Assembly: GCF_003402415.2 (NCBI RefSeq)
Contig: NZ_AP036014.1
Span: forward strand, 2,480,001-2,544,000
DNA: 64,000 bases
Reading direction: 5' to 3'
Origin: Cupidesulfovibrio sp000226255
Lineage (GTDB): Bacteria; Desulfobacterota; Desulfovibrionia; Desulfovibrionales; Desulfovibrionaceae
Shown piece after piece: positions 8,754-18,423 of this stretch. A program made the position numbers and the translations under genes. Every line of letters starts with the position of its first letter. Within the stretch, counting starts at the first letter, position 1. The notes below the pieces were generated by a model that saw only the letters and a program-made list of their open reading frames with translations, was not told where the DNA came from and made no database searches.

Positions 8754-9307
8754 TAGCTAATCACGTCCAGAAACACCGCGTCCGCGCCGTCAAGGCCGCG
8801 CAGGGCGTGGGGGATGCGCGAACTGAAGTACAGACTGTCGCCCGCGGCCAGCACGTGGCGCGCGTCGTTCAGCCATATCTCCAGGCGGCCTTCCAGGATG
8901 TAGATGAATTCCTGGCCGCGATGGTAGTTGAACACCAGGTCCTTTTCTTCCTTGGCCGGCACGCGCACCAGAAAGGGCTCCATGCGCCGGCTGGTGAAGC
9001 GCGAGGCCAGGTTCCAGTAGTCGTAGTCCTTGCGGCGCTGCACCGAAAGGCCCTCGCCCTTGCGCACCAGGCTGTACCCGTGCAGGTGGGCGTCGCCGCC
9101 GGAAATGAGGGCCGTCAGGTCCACCCCGCACTCGCGGGCCACGTCGGTGAGAAAGCTCACCGGAATCTCCACCTCGCCGCTTTCGAAGCGGGCGATCTCG
9201 GCGGCGGTGACACCCACCTTGTCCGCCAGTTCCTGCTGCGAGAAGCCACAGGCGTCGCGCAGCCCGGCCAGGCGTGGCGCGATTTCCTTGTAGGGCGGTT
9301 GCTGCAT
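8753..9307 (-). CDS. XRE-family regulator with C-terminal cupin domain
   Basis: Predicted 184 residues. An N-terminal helix-turn-helix (LAGLRDACGFSQQELADKVG, then TAAEIARFESGEVEIP) binds DNA. A C-terminal cupin barrel (YHRGQEFIYILEGRLEIWL and AGDSLYFSSRIPHALRG) is the likely ligand sensor. Regulators of this architecture commonly control the adjacent metabolic gene, here the acyl-CoA synthetase; this link is inference from position. The start at 9307 has a strong AGGAGG site ten bases upstream. The stop codon overlaps the following hairpin. Confidence 0.9.
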   Translation of the reverse strand: MQQPPYKEIAPRLAGLRDACGFSQQELADKVGVTAAEIARFESGEVEIPVSFLTDVARECGVDLTALISGGDAHLHGYSLVRKGEGLSVQRRKDYDYWNLASRFTSRRMEPFLVRVPAKEEKDLVFNYHRGQEFIYILEGRLEIWLNDARHVLAAGDSLYFSSRIPHALRGLDGADAVFLDVIS

Positions 9308-9495
9308 CGTCCGGTCCTCCTGTTGTGCTACAGCGCCCCCGCATCGTGCAGTGGCGCTCTCCATCGCTGGGGGAAGCATTGCGATACCCCAGCGTGCCGT
9401 AAATGAAAAGCCTGTGAGGCCGAAGGCATCCGAGCGCCGCGTCCGTTGGTCTGCCTGCTCGCGGGGCTGTTCGGGGGGGCCGCTCGGGGGCGCGA

Positions 9496-9531
9496 AAAAG
9501 GCGGCGCGGACCGGGGAGGCCCGCGCCGCCG
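9496..9531 (-). terminator. Intrinsic terminator of dnaA
   Basis: On the minus strand a GGCGGCGCGG/CCGCGCCGCC stem is followed directly by TTTTT, 48 bases after the dnaA stop codon. Confidence 0.8.
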
Positions 9532-9578
9532 TGATGGCATGCGCCCTGCCGACCGCATGCGCGGCGGCCCCCCCATGG

Positions 9579-11057
9579 TCAGGGGTAGGTAATTCGGCCG
9601 TTGCGCTCGATGAGCGACAGGGTGTTGGACACCTGGCGGCCCAAGGGCGTTTCGCGGCTCATCTCGCGCTCAATGGAGGTGATGCCCTTCAGCACCGTGG
9701 AATGGCGGCGGCTGAAGCGGTCGCCGATCTCCTTCAGCGAAAGTTCGGTGTGCTTGCGGGCAAGGTAGAACACGGAGTTGCGGGCAACCACGTATTCGCG
9801 CTTGCGGCTGCGCGAATTGAGCTGCTGCGGCGAAATGCCGAAGCCTTCGCACACCTTGCGCACGATGCCCTCGAAGTCCATGACCACTTCCTGCTGGGCG
9901 TAGTGGCCAAGCACTTCCCAGGCCATCTCCATGGAAATCTGCCGGTTCAGCAGCTTGGCCTTCAGCACCAGGTTGTGCAGGCAGCTTTCGATCTGGCGCA
10001 CGTCCGAGCGGATGCGGTCGGCCAGAAGGTCGGTAACGTTGTCGGGCAGCATCACCTGGTGCAGGCGCGCCTTCTCGCACAGGATGCGGCGGCGCGTTTC
10101 GAAGCCGGGCTTGTCGATGTGGGCGAGAAAGCCGGAGCAGAACCTGGACACCAGCTGGGTGTCCAGGTTCTTGAGGTCGCGCGGGGCAAAGGAGCTGGAA
10201 AGCACCACGCGGCTGCCGCGCGACTTCAGGGCCTTCACCGTGGCCAGCACCTCGTCCTGCATGCGCTCTTTGCCCTGCAGGAAATGCACGTCTTCCAGCA
10301 GCAGCACGTCCACGTCGCGGTAGCGGGCCTTGAAGCGGTCCACCTCGCGCGCCTTCAGTGCGGCGATGAGCCGGGTGGCGAATTCCTCCGCCGTCAGGTA
10401 CTCCACGCGCGGCGCGGCGCGGTTGCTGACGCCGCACAGGGCATGGCCCACGGCCTGCATCAGGTGCGTCTTGCCAAGGCCCGGCCCGGAACTGAGGAAC
10501 AGCGTGTCGGCCGAAAGGCTCTCGCGGCTGATGCCGCGCGAGGCCGCGTAGGCCAGTTCGTTGTTGGGCCCCACCACGAACGAGTCGAACGAGAAGCGCC
10601 AGTTCAGGGCGCGGGTGGAGGCGGGCATGTCCAGCGGCAGGCCCAACTGCGAGGGATGGGCAACGCCGGACGCGGTGCGCGCGGTCACGGACTGCGCGGC
10701 GTGGGCGACATGCACGGCGGGAGCGGCGAGCGGTGCTGCTTCGTGCGCGGGGGCATCGGCCACGGCGTCCGCTACGGGCGCATCCGGCCTGCCCGTGCGC
10801 AACGGGCGTGGCGCGGAGCCCGGCGCCGCTGCGTCCACCACCACGGTGGGCGCGCTGCCGAGCACGGCGGTGGCCGCCTGCACGATGTCATCCAGCAGCC
10901 TGTCGCGGACCCAGGCCGCAACGAATTCGTTGGGAGCCACCAGGCGCAGCACGTCGTCCCGGACCTCCGCCGCCAGCGGCGAGATCCAGACCTTGAAGAG
11001 CCCCGGGTTGAGACTCTTTTCTAGAATATTCTGAATTTGGCCCCAAATTGAAATCAT
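9579..11057 (-). CDS. dnaA: Chromosomal replication initiator DnaA (possibly a second copy)
   Basis: Predicted 492 residues with the DnaA domain order: N-terminal helicase-loading domain I (MISIWGQIQNILEK), an Ala/Pro-rich linker (about residues 68-150), the AAA+ core, and a C-terminal DNA-binding domain. Walker A is GPGLGKTH (Lys196). Walker B is LLLEDVHFL, where many DnaA proteins have IDDIQFL. The sensor region VVLSSSFAPRDL and the box-recognition helix RRHSTVLKGI are present. DnaA opens the replication origin. No dnaN, recF or gyrB follows, and flanking genes are thyX and an XRE regulator. D. vulgaris is, as I recall, annotated with two dnaA genes, so this may be the second. No strong ribosome site was seen before ATG 11057; an in-frame extension to 11159 exists. 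Confidence 0.9.
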   Translation of the reverse strand: MISIWGQIQNILEKSLNPGLFKVWISPLAAEVRDDVLRLVAPNEFVAAWVRDRLLDDIVQAATAVLGSAPTVVVDAAAPGSAPRPLRTGRPDAPVADAVADAPAHEAAPLAAPAVHVAHAAQSVTARTASGVAHPSQLGLPLDMPASTRALNWRFSFDSFVVGPNNELAYAASRGISRESLSADTLFLSSGPGLGKTHLMQAVGHALCGVSNRAAPRVEYLTAEEFATRLIAALKAREVDRFKARYRDVDVLLLEDVHFLQGKERMQDEVLATVKALKSRGSRVVLSSSFAPRDLKNLDTQLVSRFCSGFLAHIDKPGFETRRRILCEKARLHQVMLPDNVTDLLADRIRSDVRQIESCLHNLVLKAKLLNRQISMEMAWEVLGHYAQQEVVMDFEGIVRKVCEGFGISPQQLNSRSRKREYVVARNSVFYLARKHTELSLKEIGDRFSRRHSTVLKGITSIEREMSRETPLGRQVSNTLSLIERNGRITYP

Positions 11058-11159
11058 GGTGCTTGGTTTACGGAGTTCAGGGCCGGGTTGCAACGGAGAA
11101 AAAGCGCCTGTCGTCATACGGAACCCGTGCCCTGTTTCCCAAGACTTCTTCTGGCGCAA

Positions 11160-11345
11160 TACGCTGTAATCACAGAATCTAACCTTTCGATGGCGTCATT
11201 CCGCCCTTTTCGGGATACCTTGGCTGGCAAGACTTTCCACAGCCGGAGGCCATAGTTTTTCACATCAATCAAAAAACTTTTCCACAGGCACTTTTTTGAT
11301 TTTCGTCCAAAAATTGCCCGTGCATCAATTTTTTTTCACCATGTC
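11160..11345. other. AT-rich DnaA-box-like region upstream of dnaA (origin or autoregulatory candidate)
   Basis: In otherwise GC-rich DNA this stretch is strikingly AT-rich. TTTTCCACA (11278-11286) differs by one base from the DnaA box TTATCCACA; CTTTCCACA (11233-11241) and TTTTTCACA (11256-11264) differ by two. The best box sits inside an inverted repeat, AATCAAAAAA (11267-11276) with TTTTTTGATT (11292-11301), and a T8 run follows at 11319. It could be the dnaA autoregulatory region, a secondary origin or oriC. The remaining gap to thyX (11346-11614) shows no gene. Confidence 0.45.
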
Positions 11346-11614
11346 ACTCCCCGCGTGAAACAAAACAGGGCCAAAAGTGCCCCGTGTAACCTCGCAGGCA
11401 CGCACAACGCCACGCCGCCGCCAAGAAACATGGCATATGCCCGGCGGTGCGGCGGGAAACAACCTTGCTTCGGGCCCAACGCCCTGCCCTGGATTTTCCC
11501 GAATTTTCCTGATGTTGGCGCAAGGCGCGCCGACACGGTGCGATTCCGCCCAACACGAAGAAACGGCACGGGCAAGCGCGGCGACGTCATGCCGCTTCGT
11601 GCGCTTGCGCACGA

Positions 11615-12349
11615 TCAGCCGGGCTGGCGCAGGGGATACCGGCCGCAGGTGAACCGTTCGCCTTCTGGGCAGTAGCCCAGCCGCTCGCACTTGGCCCCGG
11701 CCACGGCGAACAGTTCCGGCAGCACGCCCCGGCACAGGGCCAGCATGGCGTCGGCCATGGCCCGTATCTCCCACTGGGCGCGCATGCAGCAGCGGTGTTC
11801 GAAGAAGTTCAGCAGGCTGCGGCAGTTCATGGTCAGCACGATGCGCGTCTCCGCCGCCTGGGGCAGCACGAAGCGGGCATCCTCGTTGGACTTCGCCCCG
11901 GCCCGGCCGTCGGCTTCCAGCAGGGCCTTGATGTCGCGGTAGGCATCGCCGATTTCGGCCATGCACTGCTCGAAGCGGGCCAGGGCCTGCGGGTTGCGGG
12001 CGATGGCCGGGGGCAGCACGTAGTCGAAGTTGCTGCCGTCCACGTAGCGCTGGCTCTGCTGCGAGTACGAGGCGATGCGGTGGCGCACCAACTGGTGGGT
12101 CAGCGCGCGGGACACCCCTTCCGCCGCGAAGGTGAAGCTGACGTGCTCCACCGGGCTGGCATGCCCCGACTCCATCACCGAGGCCACGAACTGGGCCTGC
12201 TTCTCGCGCGCGATCTCGCCGGACAGCAGGCGCGGCCACATGTCGGCCACGAACCCGGAATGATAGCACTGGCGAAAGGCGGCATAGATGAGCGAGAGCG
12301 GTTCGGGGGTATGGGTCAGCAGTTCGACCCGCAGCGTCGTCTTGGGCAT
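11615..12349 (-). CDS. thyX: Flavin-dependent thymidylate synthase
   Basis: Predicted 244 residues. The ThyX signature RHRIASYSQQSQRY is intact, followed by the conserved YVLPP. The enzyme methylates dUMP to dTMP using methylene-tetrahydrofolate, NAD(P)H and FAD, and replaces ThyA in many anaerobes. The start at 12349 (MPKTTLRVELLTHTPE) was preferred to upstream in-frame starts (12370, 12454) because the fold begins there, although the ribosome site is weak. It follows ruvB on the same strand after 135 bases. Confidence 0.95.
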   Translation of the reverse strand: MPKTTLRVELLTHTPEPLSLIYAAFRQCYHSGFVADMWPRLLSGEIAREKQAQFVASVMESGHASPVEHVSFTFAAEGVSRALTHQLVRHRIASYSQQSQRYVDGSNFDYVLPPAIARNPQALARFEQCMAEIGDAYRDIKALLEADGRAGAKSNEDARFVLPQAAETRIVLTMNCRSLLNFFEHRCCMRAQWEIRAMADAMLALCRGVLPELFAVAGAKCERLGYCPEGERFTCGRYPLRQPG

Positions 12350-12484
12350 GGAGGTTCCGTCTTCGGCCATGCGGCCGGGTGATGGTTGCGGTTGCGGTTC
12401 GCGTCTGGCGACACGCCAGACAAGGGGCAGGCAAGGAGCCTGCAGGGGCGGCAAAGACCTGGCTGGCTCCCGGCAGGGCCGGGG

Positions 12485-13476
<992 letters not shown>

Positions 13477-13477
<1 letters not shown>

Positions 13478-14085
13478 CAGCGCCCCCTCGCCAGGGCTTT
13501 CAGAGCCGCGCGCAGCGCCCCGGCCACGTCAAGGTCCGGCTCGGCCTTCAGCGCTTCCTTCAGCACCGGCGCGGCCTCGTCCTCCAGGTAGCCCAGGTTG
13601 CCAAGCCCGGCCAGCGCGTCGCGGAACACCCCGCCCGGCGCGGCCCCGCCCGCCAGCGCCAGGCCTGCGGGCAGATCCTCGACTTTCAGTTTGTACTTCA
13701 ATTCCAGAAAGATGTGCTGCGCGGTCTTCTTGCCGATGCCGGACACCCGCGTCAGGGCCAGCACGTCGTCGTCCACCACCAGGCGGCGCAGGTCGTCGGG
13801 GCGGAACTGCGAAAGGATGGCCAGCGCCGTTCGCGCCCCCACCTTGCTGATGGTGGTGAGCACCATGAAGGTCTGCCGCTCGTCCCAAGTGGAAAAGCCG
13901 AACAGCTCCAGGGCGTCCTCTCGCACTTCCGTCCGCACGTGAAAGGCCACCTGCCCGCCCCGCTCCGGCAGGCGCGCCAGGGTGTGCGCGGGCAGGTGCA
14001 CCTCGTACCCCACGCCCCCTTCCGTCACCACCACGCAGGCGTTGCCGGAGATTTCGGCAACGCGGCCCTCGACATACGCGATCAT
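13477..14085 (-). CDS. ruvA: Holliday junction-binding protein RuvA
   Basis: Predicted 202 residues, the usual length. The N-terminal OB fold starts MIAYVEGRVAEISGNACVV. Helix-hairpin-helix motifs are TTISKVGARTALAIL and VSGIGKKTAQHIFLEL, and a small C-terminal domain contacts RuvB. It binds four-way junctions and loads RuvB. The start at 14085 has a GAGAGGTGG ribosome site. Confidence 0.97.
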
Positions 14086-14286
14086 CGTTCCACCTCTCGC
14101 GCGCACCCTACACAAAAAGCGACCGGGCCGGAAGAAGGACGCGCACACCCGGCCTGCAGGGTCCGCGCCATGCGCACGCCGGAAAAGTTTCCCTTTTCCC
14201 GGATAACGCCCTTGGTACACGGCCGAAAATCCCGTAACATCCCCGGAACGCCGCAGCAGGCAAAATAACGCCCCGGAGCCCGGTCC

Positions 14287-16002
14287 ATGCCCTTGCCATC
14301 ATCCCCGCTCGCGCTGTTCCGCCACCACGCGGAACGCACGCCCGTCCGCCTGCTGCTGGCCATGCTGTTGATGCTGCTGGCGCCCGTGCTCTACACGGCG
14401 GACAGGTACGCGGACATGTGGGCGGCCCACGCCCTGAACGACCTGCTGGCCGAGGCGCACAAGCGTCTGGCCTTGCGCCAGCGCGCCATGAACGACGAAT
14501 TCGAGTTGGCCTTCACCAGCCTGCACAAACTGCCCGATCTGCTGGCCCATGACGAACGGATTCGCGAAGAAGTGGTTCCCCGGCCGGAGGCGGCCCCAAC
14601 CACGCCCGCCCATACCCCCGCCGCCCGGCGCGGGCCCCTGAACGCCTTCCTGAAGACCTTCGCCGAAACCATGGGGCTGCAATTCGCCTGGGTGATGGAC
14701 CACACCGGCACCTGCATCGCCGCCAGCAACCACGACACGCCAGAGAGCCTGATCGGCACCAACTACGCCGACCGCACCTACTTCACCGCCGCCATGGCCG
14801 GTGAACGGGGCAGCCAGTTCGCCGTGGGCCGCGTCTCCAGCGTGCCGGGGTTCTTCTTCGCCTCGCCGGTGCGCCAGTATGGCGCGGTGCTGGGCGTGGT
14901 TGCTGTGAAGACCGACCTGCCCACCCTTTCCCGTCGGCTGCGCCTGGATGCCGCCTTCGTCACCGACGAGCAGGGCGTGGTGGTGCTGACCAACGACAAG
15001 GCGCACATCTTCCATGCCCTGCCCGACGCCCCGGTGCGCGACATGCCTGTGTCGGCGCGCATACTGCGCTACAAGCGCGAGGCGTTTCCCGAACTCTCGC
15101 TGCGCCCCTTCGTGGCGCCGGGCGTGCCGGACGGTCACGGGCTGATGCTCGTCGGCGACACCACGCGGCCCGCGCTCCGGGGCGTGGTCCACCGTCCCCA
15201 GGACGGCCTTTCGCTGCACGTGGCCGAGGATGTGGGCGAGGCCCTGACCCTGGACGACCGGCGGCGGGTGCGCTTTCACTTCGCCGCGTTGAGTGGGCTG
15301 GCCACCTTGGGCGCCCTGCTTGCCGCCCTCGTGCATACCCTGCACAACCGGGCTCAGCTGCGCCTCATCGCGGACAACAACGAGGCCCTCACCCGCCTGA
15401 ACGAGGAGTTGCGCCGCATAGCGGAACGCGACCACCTGACCGGCTGCTTCAACCGGCGGCGGCTGGACGAGGCCATGAACGCGGAGCTGGCCCGCAGCGC
15501 GCGCAGCGGGCATCCCCTGGCCCTGGCCATGCTGGATCTGGACCACTTCAAGGCCGTCAACGACCGCTACGGGCACGGCGTGGGCGACACCATGCTGGCC
15601 CACGTGACGGACATCATCCGCCGCCAGCTGCGCGAGCCCGACCTGTTCGCCCGCGTGGGCGGCGAGGAATTCGCCCTGCTGCTGCCCGACACAACCGAAC
15701 ACGACGCCGTGGCCCTGCTGGAACGGGTGCGCCGCAAGGTGGAGGAAACGCCCCTGAACCATGAGGGCGAGCCCATTCCCATGACGGTCAGCGCGGGCGT
15801 CGCCGAGGCCCGGCCCGACATCGAGCCGGACCGCTGGATGCGCAAGGCCGACGCCGCGCTGTACATGGCCAAGCACTGCGGCCGCAACCGCATTACGCGG
15901 GCATCCGACGTGCCGGAGGGCATGGCCCCCGGCGCGACGGACAACGCGGAGTGCCGCATGACCGGGAATGGCGGGGATTCCGGCACGCCGGGCCCGGCCT
16001 GA
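14287..16002 (+). CDS. Membrane diguanylate cyclase with periplasmic sensor (GGDEF)
   Basis: Predicted 571 residues. A first membrane helix lies at about residues 20-40, a periplasmic Cache-like sensor at about 60-330 (contains YADRTYFTAAM and FFFASPV), a second helix at about 335-355, and a GGDEF domain at about 385-545. The active site is GGEEF (458-462). The inhibitory RxxD site (REPD, 449-452) lies five residues before it, so product feedback is expected. It should make cyclic-di-GMP in response to a small periplasmic ligand. The gene runs opposite to its neighbours and splits ruvA from ruvC. Confidence 0.93.
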   Translation: MPLPSSPLALFRHHAERTPVRLLLAMLLMLLAPVLYTADRYADMWAAHALNDLLAEAHKRLALRQRAMNDEFELAFTSLHKLPDLLAHDERIREEVVPRPEAAPTTPAHTPAARRGPLNAFLKTFAETMGLQFAWVMDHTGTCIAASNHDTPESLIGTNYADRTYFTAAMAGERGSQFAVGRVSSVPGFFFASPVRQYGAVLGVVAVKTDLPTLSRRLRLDAAFVTDEQGVVVLTNDKAHIFHALPDAPVRDMPVSARILRYKREAFPELSLRPFVAPGVPDGHGLMLVGDTTRPALRGVVHRPQDGLSLHVAEDVGEALTLDDRRRVRFHFAALSGLATLGALLAALVHTLHNRAQLRLIADNNEALTRLNEELRRIAERDHLTGCFNRRRLDEAMNAELARSARSGHPLALAMLDLDHFKAVNDRYGHGVGDTMLAHVTDIIRRQLREPDLFARVGGEEFALLLPDTTEHDAVALLERVRRKVEETPLNHEGEPIPMTVSAGVAEARPDIEPDRWMRKADAALYMAKHCGRNRITRASDVPEGMAPGATDNAECRMTGNGGDSGTPGPA

Positions 16003-16048
16003 GGCGCTGCCCGCTGTCCCCGGTTTCCGCAGCAGACAGCCGCAAAAA

Positions 16049-16087
16049 CATCGGCCGCCCGGTGATGCCGGACGGCCGATGCTTTTC
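16049..16087. terminator. Bidirectional terminator between GGDEF gene and ruvC
   Basis: CATCGGCCG (16049-16057) pairs with CGGCCGATG (16073-16081), with CCGG/CCGG pairing inside. An A-run precedes the stem and CTTTTCTT follows it, so it can serve both converging genes. Confidence 0.8.
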
Positions 16088-16155
16088 TTCATGAAGGCTG
16101 CCGCCGCTGTCGGCGGCTCGGGCGACATGGCCCGATCCGTCCACCCTCTGTCGTG

Positions 16156-16725
16156 TCAGGCGCGGGCCAGACGGGCCAGGCGGCGGGCGTTAAGGTGGCA
16201 CACGGCCGCCGCCAGCGCGTCGCCCGTGTCCAGCCCCCAGCCGCCCTTGGCGCCCAGCACGCGGGCCACCATGAAGCTCACCTGCTCCTTGTCCGCCCCG
16301 CCAGTGCCCACCAGGGCCTTCTTGATTTCCGAGGGCTGGTAGTCGGCCACCAGCACCCCGTGGGCGGCGCAGGCGGCCACGGCCACCCCGCGCGCCTGCC
16401 CCAGCTTGAGGGCGGTGGCCACGTTGCGGGCGGCGTGCACGTTCTCTATGGCGGCCTCGTCCGGTGCGTACCGGCCCACCAGGGCATGCAGTTCGCGGAA
16501 CAGATGGCCCAGCCGGGCGGCGAAAACGTCGCCCTTGGGACGGATGGCCCCGCAGTCCACCAGGGTCAGCACGCCGGACGCCTCGCGCACCACCCCCCAG
16601 CCGGTGCACTGCGAACCGGGGTCGATGCCGATGACGGTGACGCCGTTCCCCGCTCCGGAGGGAGCGGAAGGAACCACCTCGGGCGGGGCGAACTGGACGG
16701 GCGGGGCGGTCTTGCGGGGGGGCAT
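16156..16725 (-). CDS. ruvC: Crossover junction endodeoxyribonuclease RuvC
   Basis: Predicted 189 residues. Acidic catalytic residues are visible in VIGIDPGSQCTGWG, AAIENVHAARN and DTGDALAAAVCHL. It cuts Holliday junctions handled by RuvAB. The fold begins about 27 residues after the chosen start at 16725, leaving a short Pro-rich extension; a further in-frame extension to 16845 is not supported. It lies downstream of yebC on the same strand but is parted from ruvA by the GGDEF gene. Confidence 0.95.
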   Translation of the reverse strand: MPPRKTAPPVQFAPPEVVPSAPSGAGNGVTVIGIDPGSQCTGWGVVREASGVLTLVDCGAIRPKGDVFAARLGHLFRELHALVGRYAPDEAAIENVHAARNVATALKLGQARGVAVAACAAHGVLVADYQPSEIKKALVGTGGADKEQVSFMVARVLGAKGGWGLDTGDALAAAVCHLNARRLARLARA

Positions 16726-16871
16726 GCGGCGTCTCCGGGCGGAAGCCGGGTAGGTGCTTGAAGGAACGAGGCAGACGCGGAACCTTGCGTTTCCGCAGTG
16801 CGGGCGCGGGGCGGCCCGCTCGCCCGCACCGTGCGCCGTCCCCACGAAGGGGTACGAAGAGGGCGGAAACG

Positions 16872-16898
16872 CCGGAGCCCGCGCGTGGCGGGCTCCGG
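16872..16898 (-). terminator. Hairpin after yebC
   Basis: CCGGAGCCCGC and GCGGGCTCCGG form a perfect 11-bp stem with loop GCGTG, 18 bases after the yebC stop. The minus-strand tail CGTTTCC is only weakly T-rich. Confidence 0.55.
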
Positions 16899-16915
16899 GG
16901 CATGACTCTCGGGGG

Positions 16916-17659
16916 CTATTCCAGTTCGGCCAGCACTTCGTCGGGCAGGTCGAAGTTGGCGTGCACGTTCTGCACGTCGTCGTTGTCTTCCAGGGCGTCC
17001 ACCAGGCGCATCAGCTTGCGGCCGGTTTCCGCGTCCACTTCCACCGTGTTCTGGGGGATCATGGACAGTTCGGCGGAGTCCATCTCCATGCCCGCGGCTT
17101 CCAGCGCATCGCGCACGGCGGCGAAGTCGGACACGGCGGTGTGGATTTCCCAGGTGCCGCCCTCGTCGCGCACGTCGTCGGCGCCCGCTTCCAGCGCGGC
17201 TTCCATCACCTGATCCTCGGTGTACTTGCCGCCGTCCAGGGTGATCACGCCCTTGCGCTCGAACATCCAGCCCACGCACCCGGCCTCGCCCATGGAGCCG
17301 CCGTGCTTGGAAAGAATGTGGCGCACTTCGGCCACGGTGCGGTTGCGGTTGTCGGTGGCCGCTTCCACGATCAGGGCCACGCCGCCGGGGCCGTAGCCCT
17401 CGTACGAAATTTCGATGATGTCGCCGCCAGCCAGTTCGCCGGTGCCCTTCTTGATGGCGTTGTCGATCTTGTCCTTGGGCAGGTTAACTGCCTTGGCGGC
17501 CGCGATGGCGGCGCGCAGGCGGGCGTTGCTGGCCGGGTCGCCACCGCCCTTGGCGGCGATGATGATTTCCTTGGCGGCCTTGGTGAACAGCTTGCCGCGC
17601 TTGGCGTCCTGACGGCCCTTGCGGTGCTGGATGTTGGCCCATTTGCTATGTCCGGCCAT
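16916..17659 (-). CDS. yebC: YebC/PmpR family regulatory or translation protein
   Basis: Predicted 247 residues. The diagnostic start MAGHSKWANIQHRKGRQDAK is intact, and AAVGG-type segments such as GGSMGEAGCVGWMFERKGVI fit the family. Members were first described as transcriptional regulators and some promote translation of proline-rich stretches. The start at 17659 has GAGGACGC upstream. It commonly sits beside ruvC, as here. Confidence 0.95.
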   Translation of the reverse strand: MAGHSKWANIQHRKGRQDAKRGKLFTKAAKEIIIAAKGGGDPASNARLRAAIAAAKAVNLPKDKIDNAIKKGTGELAGGDIIEISYEGYGPGGVALIVEAATDNRNRTVAEVRHILSKHGGSMGEAGCVGWMFERKGVITLDGGKYTEDQVMEAALEAGADDVRDEGGTWEIHTAVSDFAAVRDALEAAGMEMDSAELSMIPQNTVEVDAETGRKLMRLVDALEDNDDVQNVHANFDLPDEVLAELE

Positions 17660-17763
17660 GCGTCCTCCTGGAAGAAATGACTGCGAAAGGGATGTGTGCG
17701 GAAACGCCACGACGCGTCACGCGGCGGGCGGCATGCCTGCCCGCGCGTCATCGGTGGCGTGCG

Positions 17764-18369
17764 TCAGTCCTGCTGTCCGTCGCCCCGGTACCCGAGGCAG
17801 ACGTAGAATGTTTCCTTGCTTTCGGCCCGCGAACTTTTGGGCTTGAAGGTCTTCATGGTCTCGAAGCGGGCCCGCAGCGCGTCCACCAACGGTTTGACGT
17901 CCGGCCCCATGAAAATCTTGACCACGAAACTGCCGCCCTTTATCAGGCAATGGTCCGCCACCGCAAGGGCCTCGACGCACAATTCCAGCGAGCGGGCCTG
18001 GTCCGTGAACCTGGTGCCCGTGGTGCGGGGGGCCATGTCGCTGATCACCACATGGAACGGCCCCATGGCGGCCAGCGCATCTTCAAAGGCCTCGGAACGG
18101 TTGAACACGTCCTCTTGCATGAAGGTGACATTGGGCGGAAACTGGGTATCGGTGGCTTGCAGGTCGCAGGCCAGCACCCGCCCCTTGGGGCCCACGCGCT
18201 CGGCCGCGCCAAGCGACCACGAGCCGGGGGCCGCGCCAAGGTCGAGCACCTTCATGCCCGGCCGGAACAGCTTGAAGCGGTTGTCGATTTCCTTCAGCTT
18301 GTAGATGGACCGCGCGGGATAGTTCTCCTGCTTGGCCTTCAGAAAGTAGTGGTCGCGATATGTCTTCAT
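17764..18369 (-). CDS. rlmE: 23S rRNA 2'-O-methyltransferase RlmE (FtsJ)
   Basis: Predicted 201 residues. The SAM motif is KVLDLGAAPGSWSLGAAERV. The K-D-K-E catalytic set is seen in RSIYKLKEID, ISDMAPRTTG, GGSFVVKIFMG and SKETFYVCLGYR. It methylates the 23S rRNA A-loop uridine. It precedes yebC on the same strand with a ~100-base gap. Confidence 0.94.
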   Translation of the reverse strand: MKTYRDHYFLKAKQENYPARSIYKLKEIDNRFKLFRPGMKVLDLGAAPGSWSLGAAERVGPKGRVLACDLQATDTQFPPNVTFMQEDVFNRSEAFEDALAAMGPFHVVISDMAPRTTGTRFTDQARSLELCVEALAVADHCLIKGGSFVVKIFMGPDVKPLVDALRARFETMKTFKPKSSRAESKETFYVCLGYRGDGQQD

Positions 18370-18423
18370 GTGGTCACCCGTGGCCGCTTGTACCCGAAAG
18401 CCCTTCGCCCGCCAAGGACCCAC

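Noticed and set aside
7073..9406. 777-codon plus-strand frame
   Set aside because: It is the antisense shadow of the acyl-CoA ligase and regulator genes; composition is Gly/His-rich as expected for GC-rich antisense.
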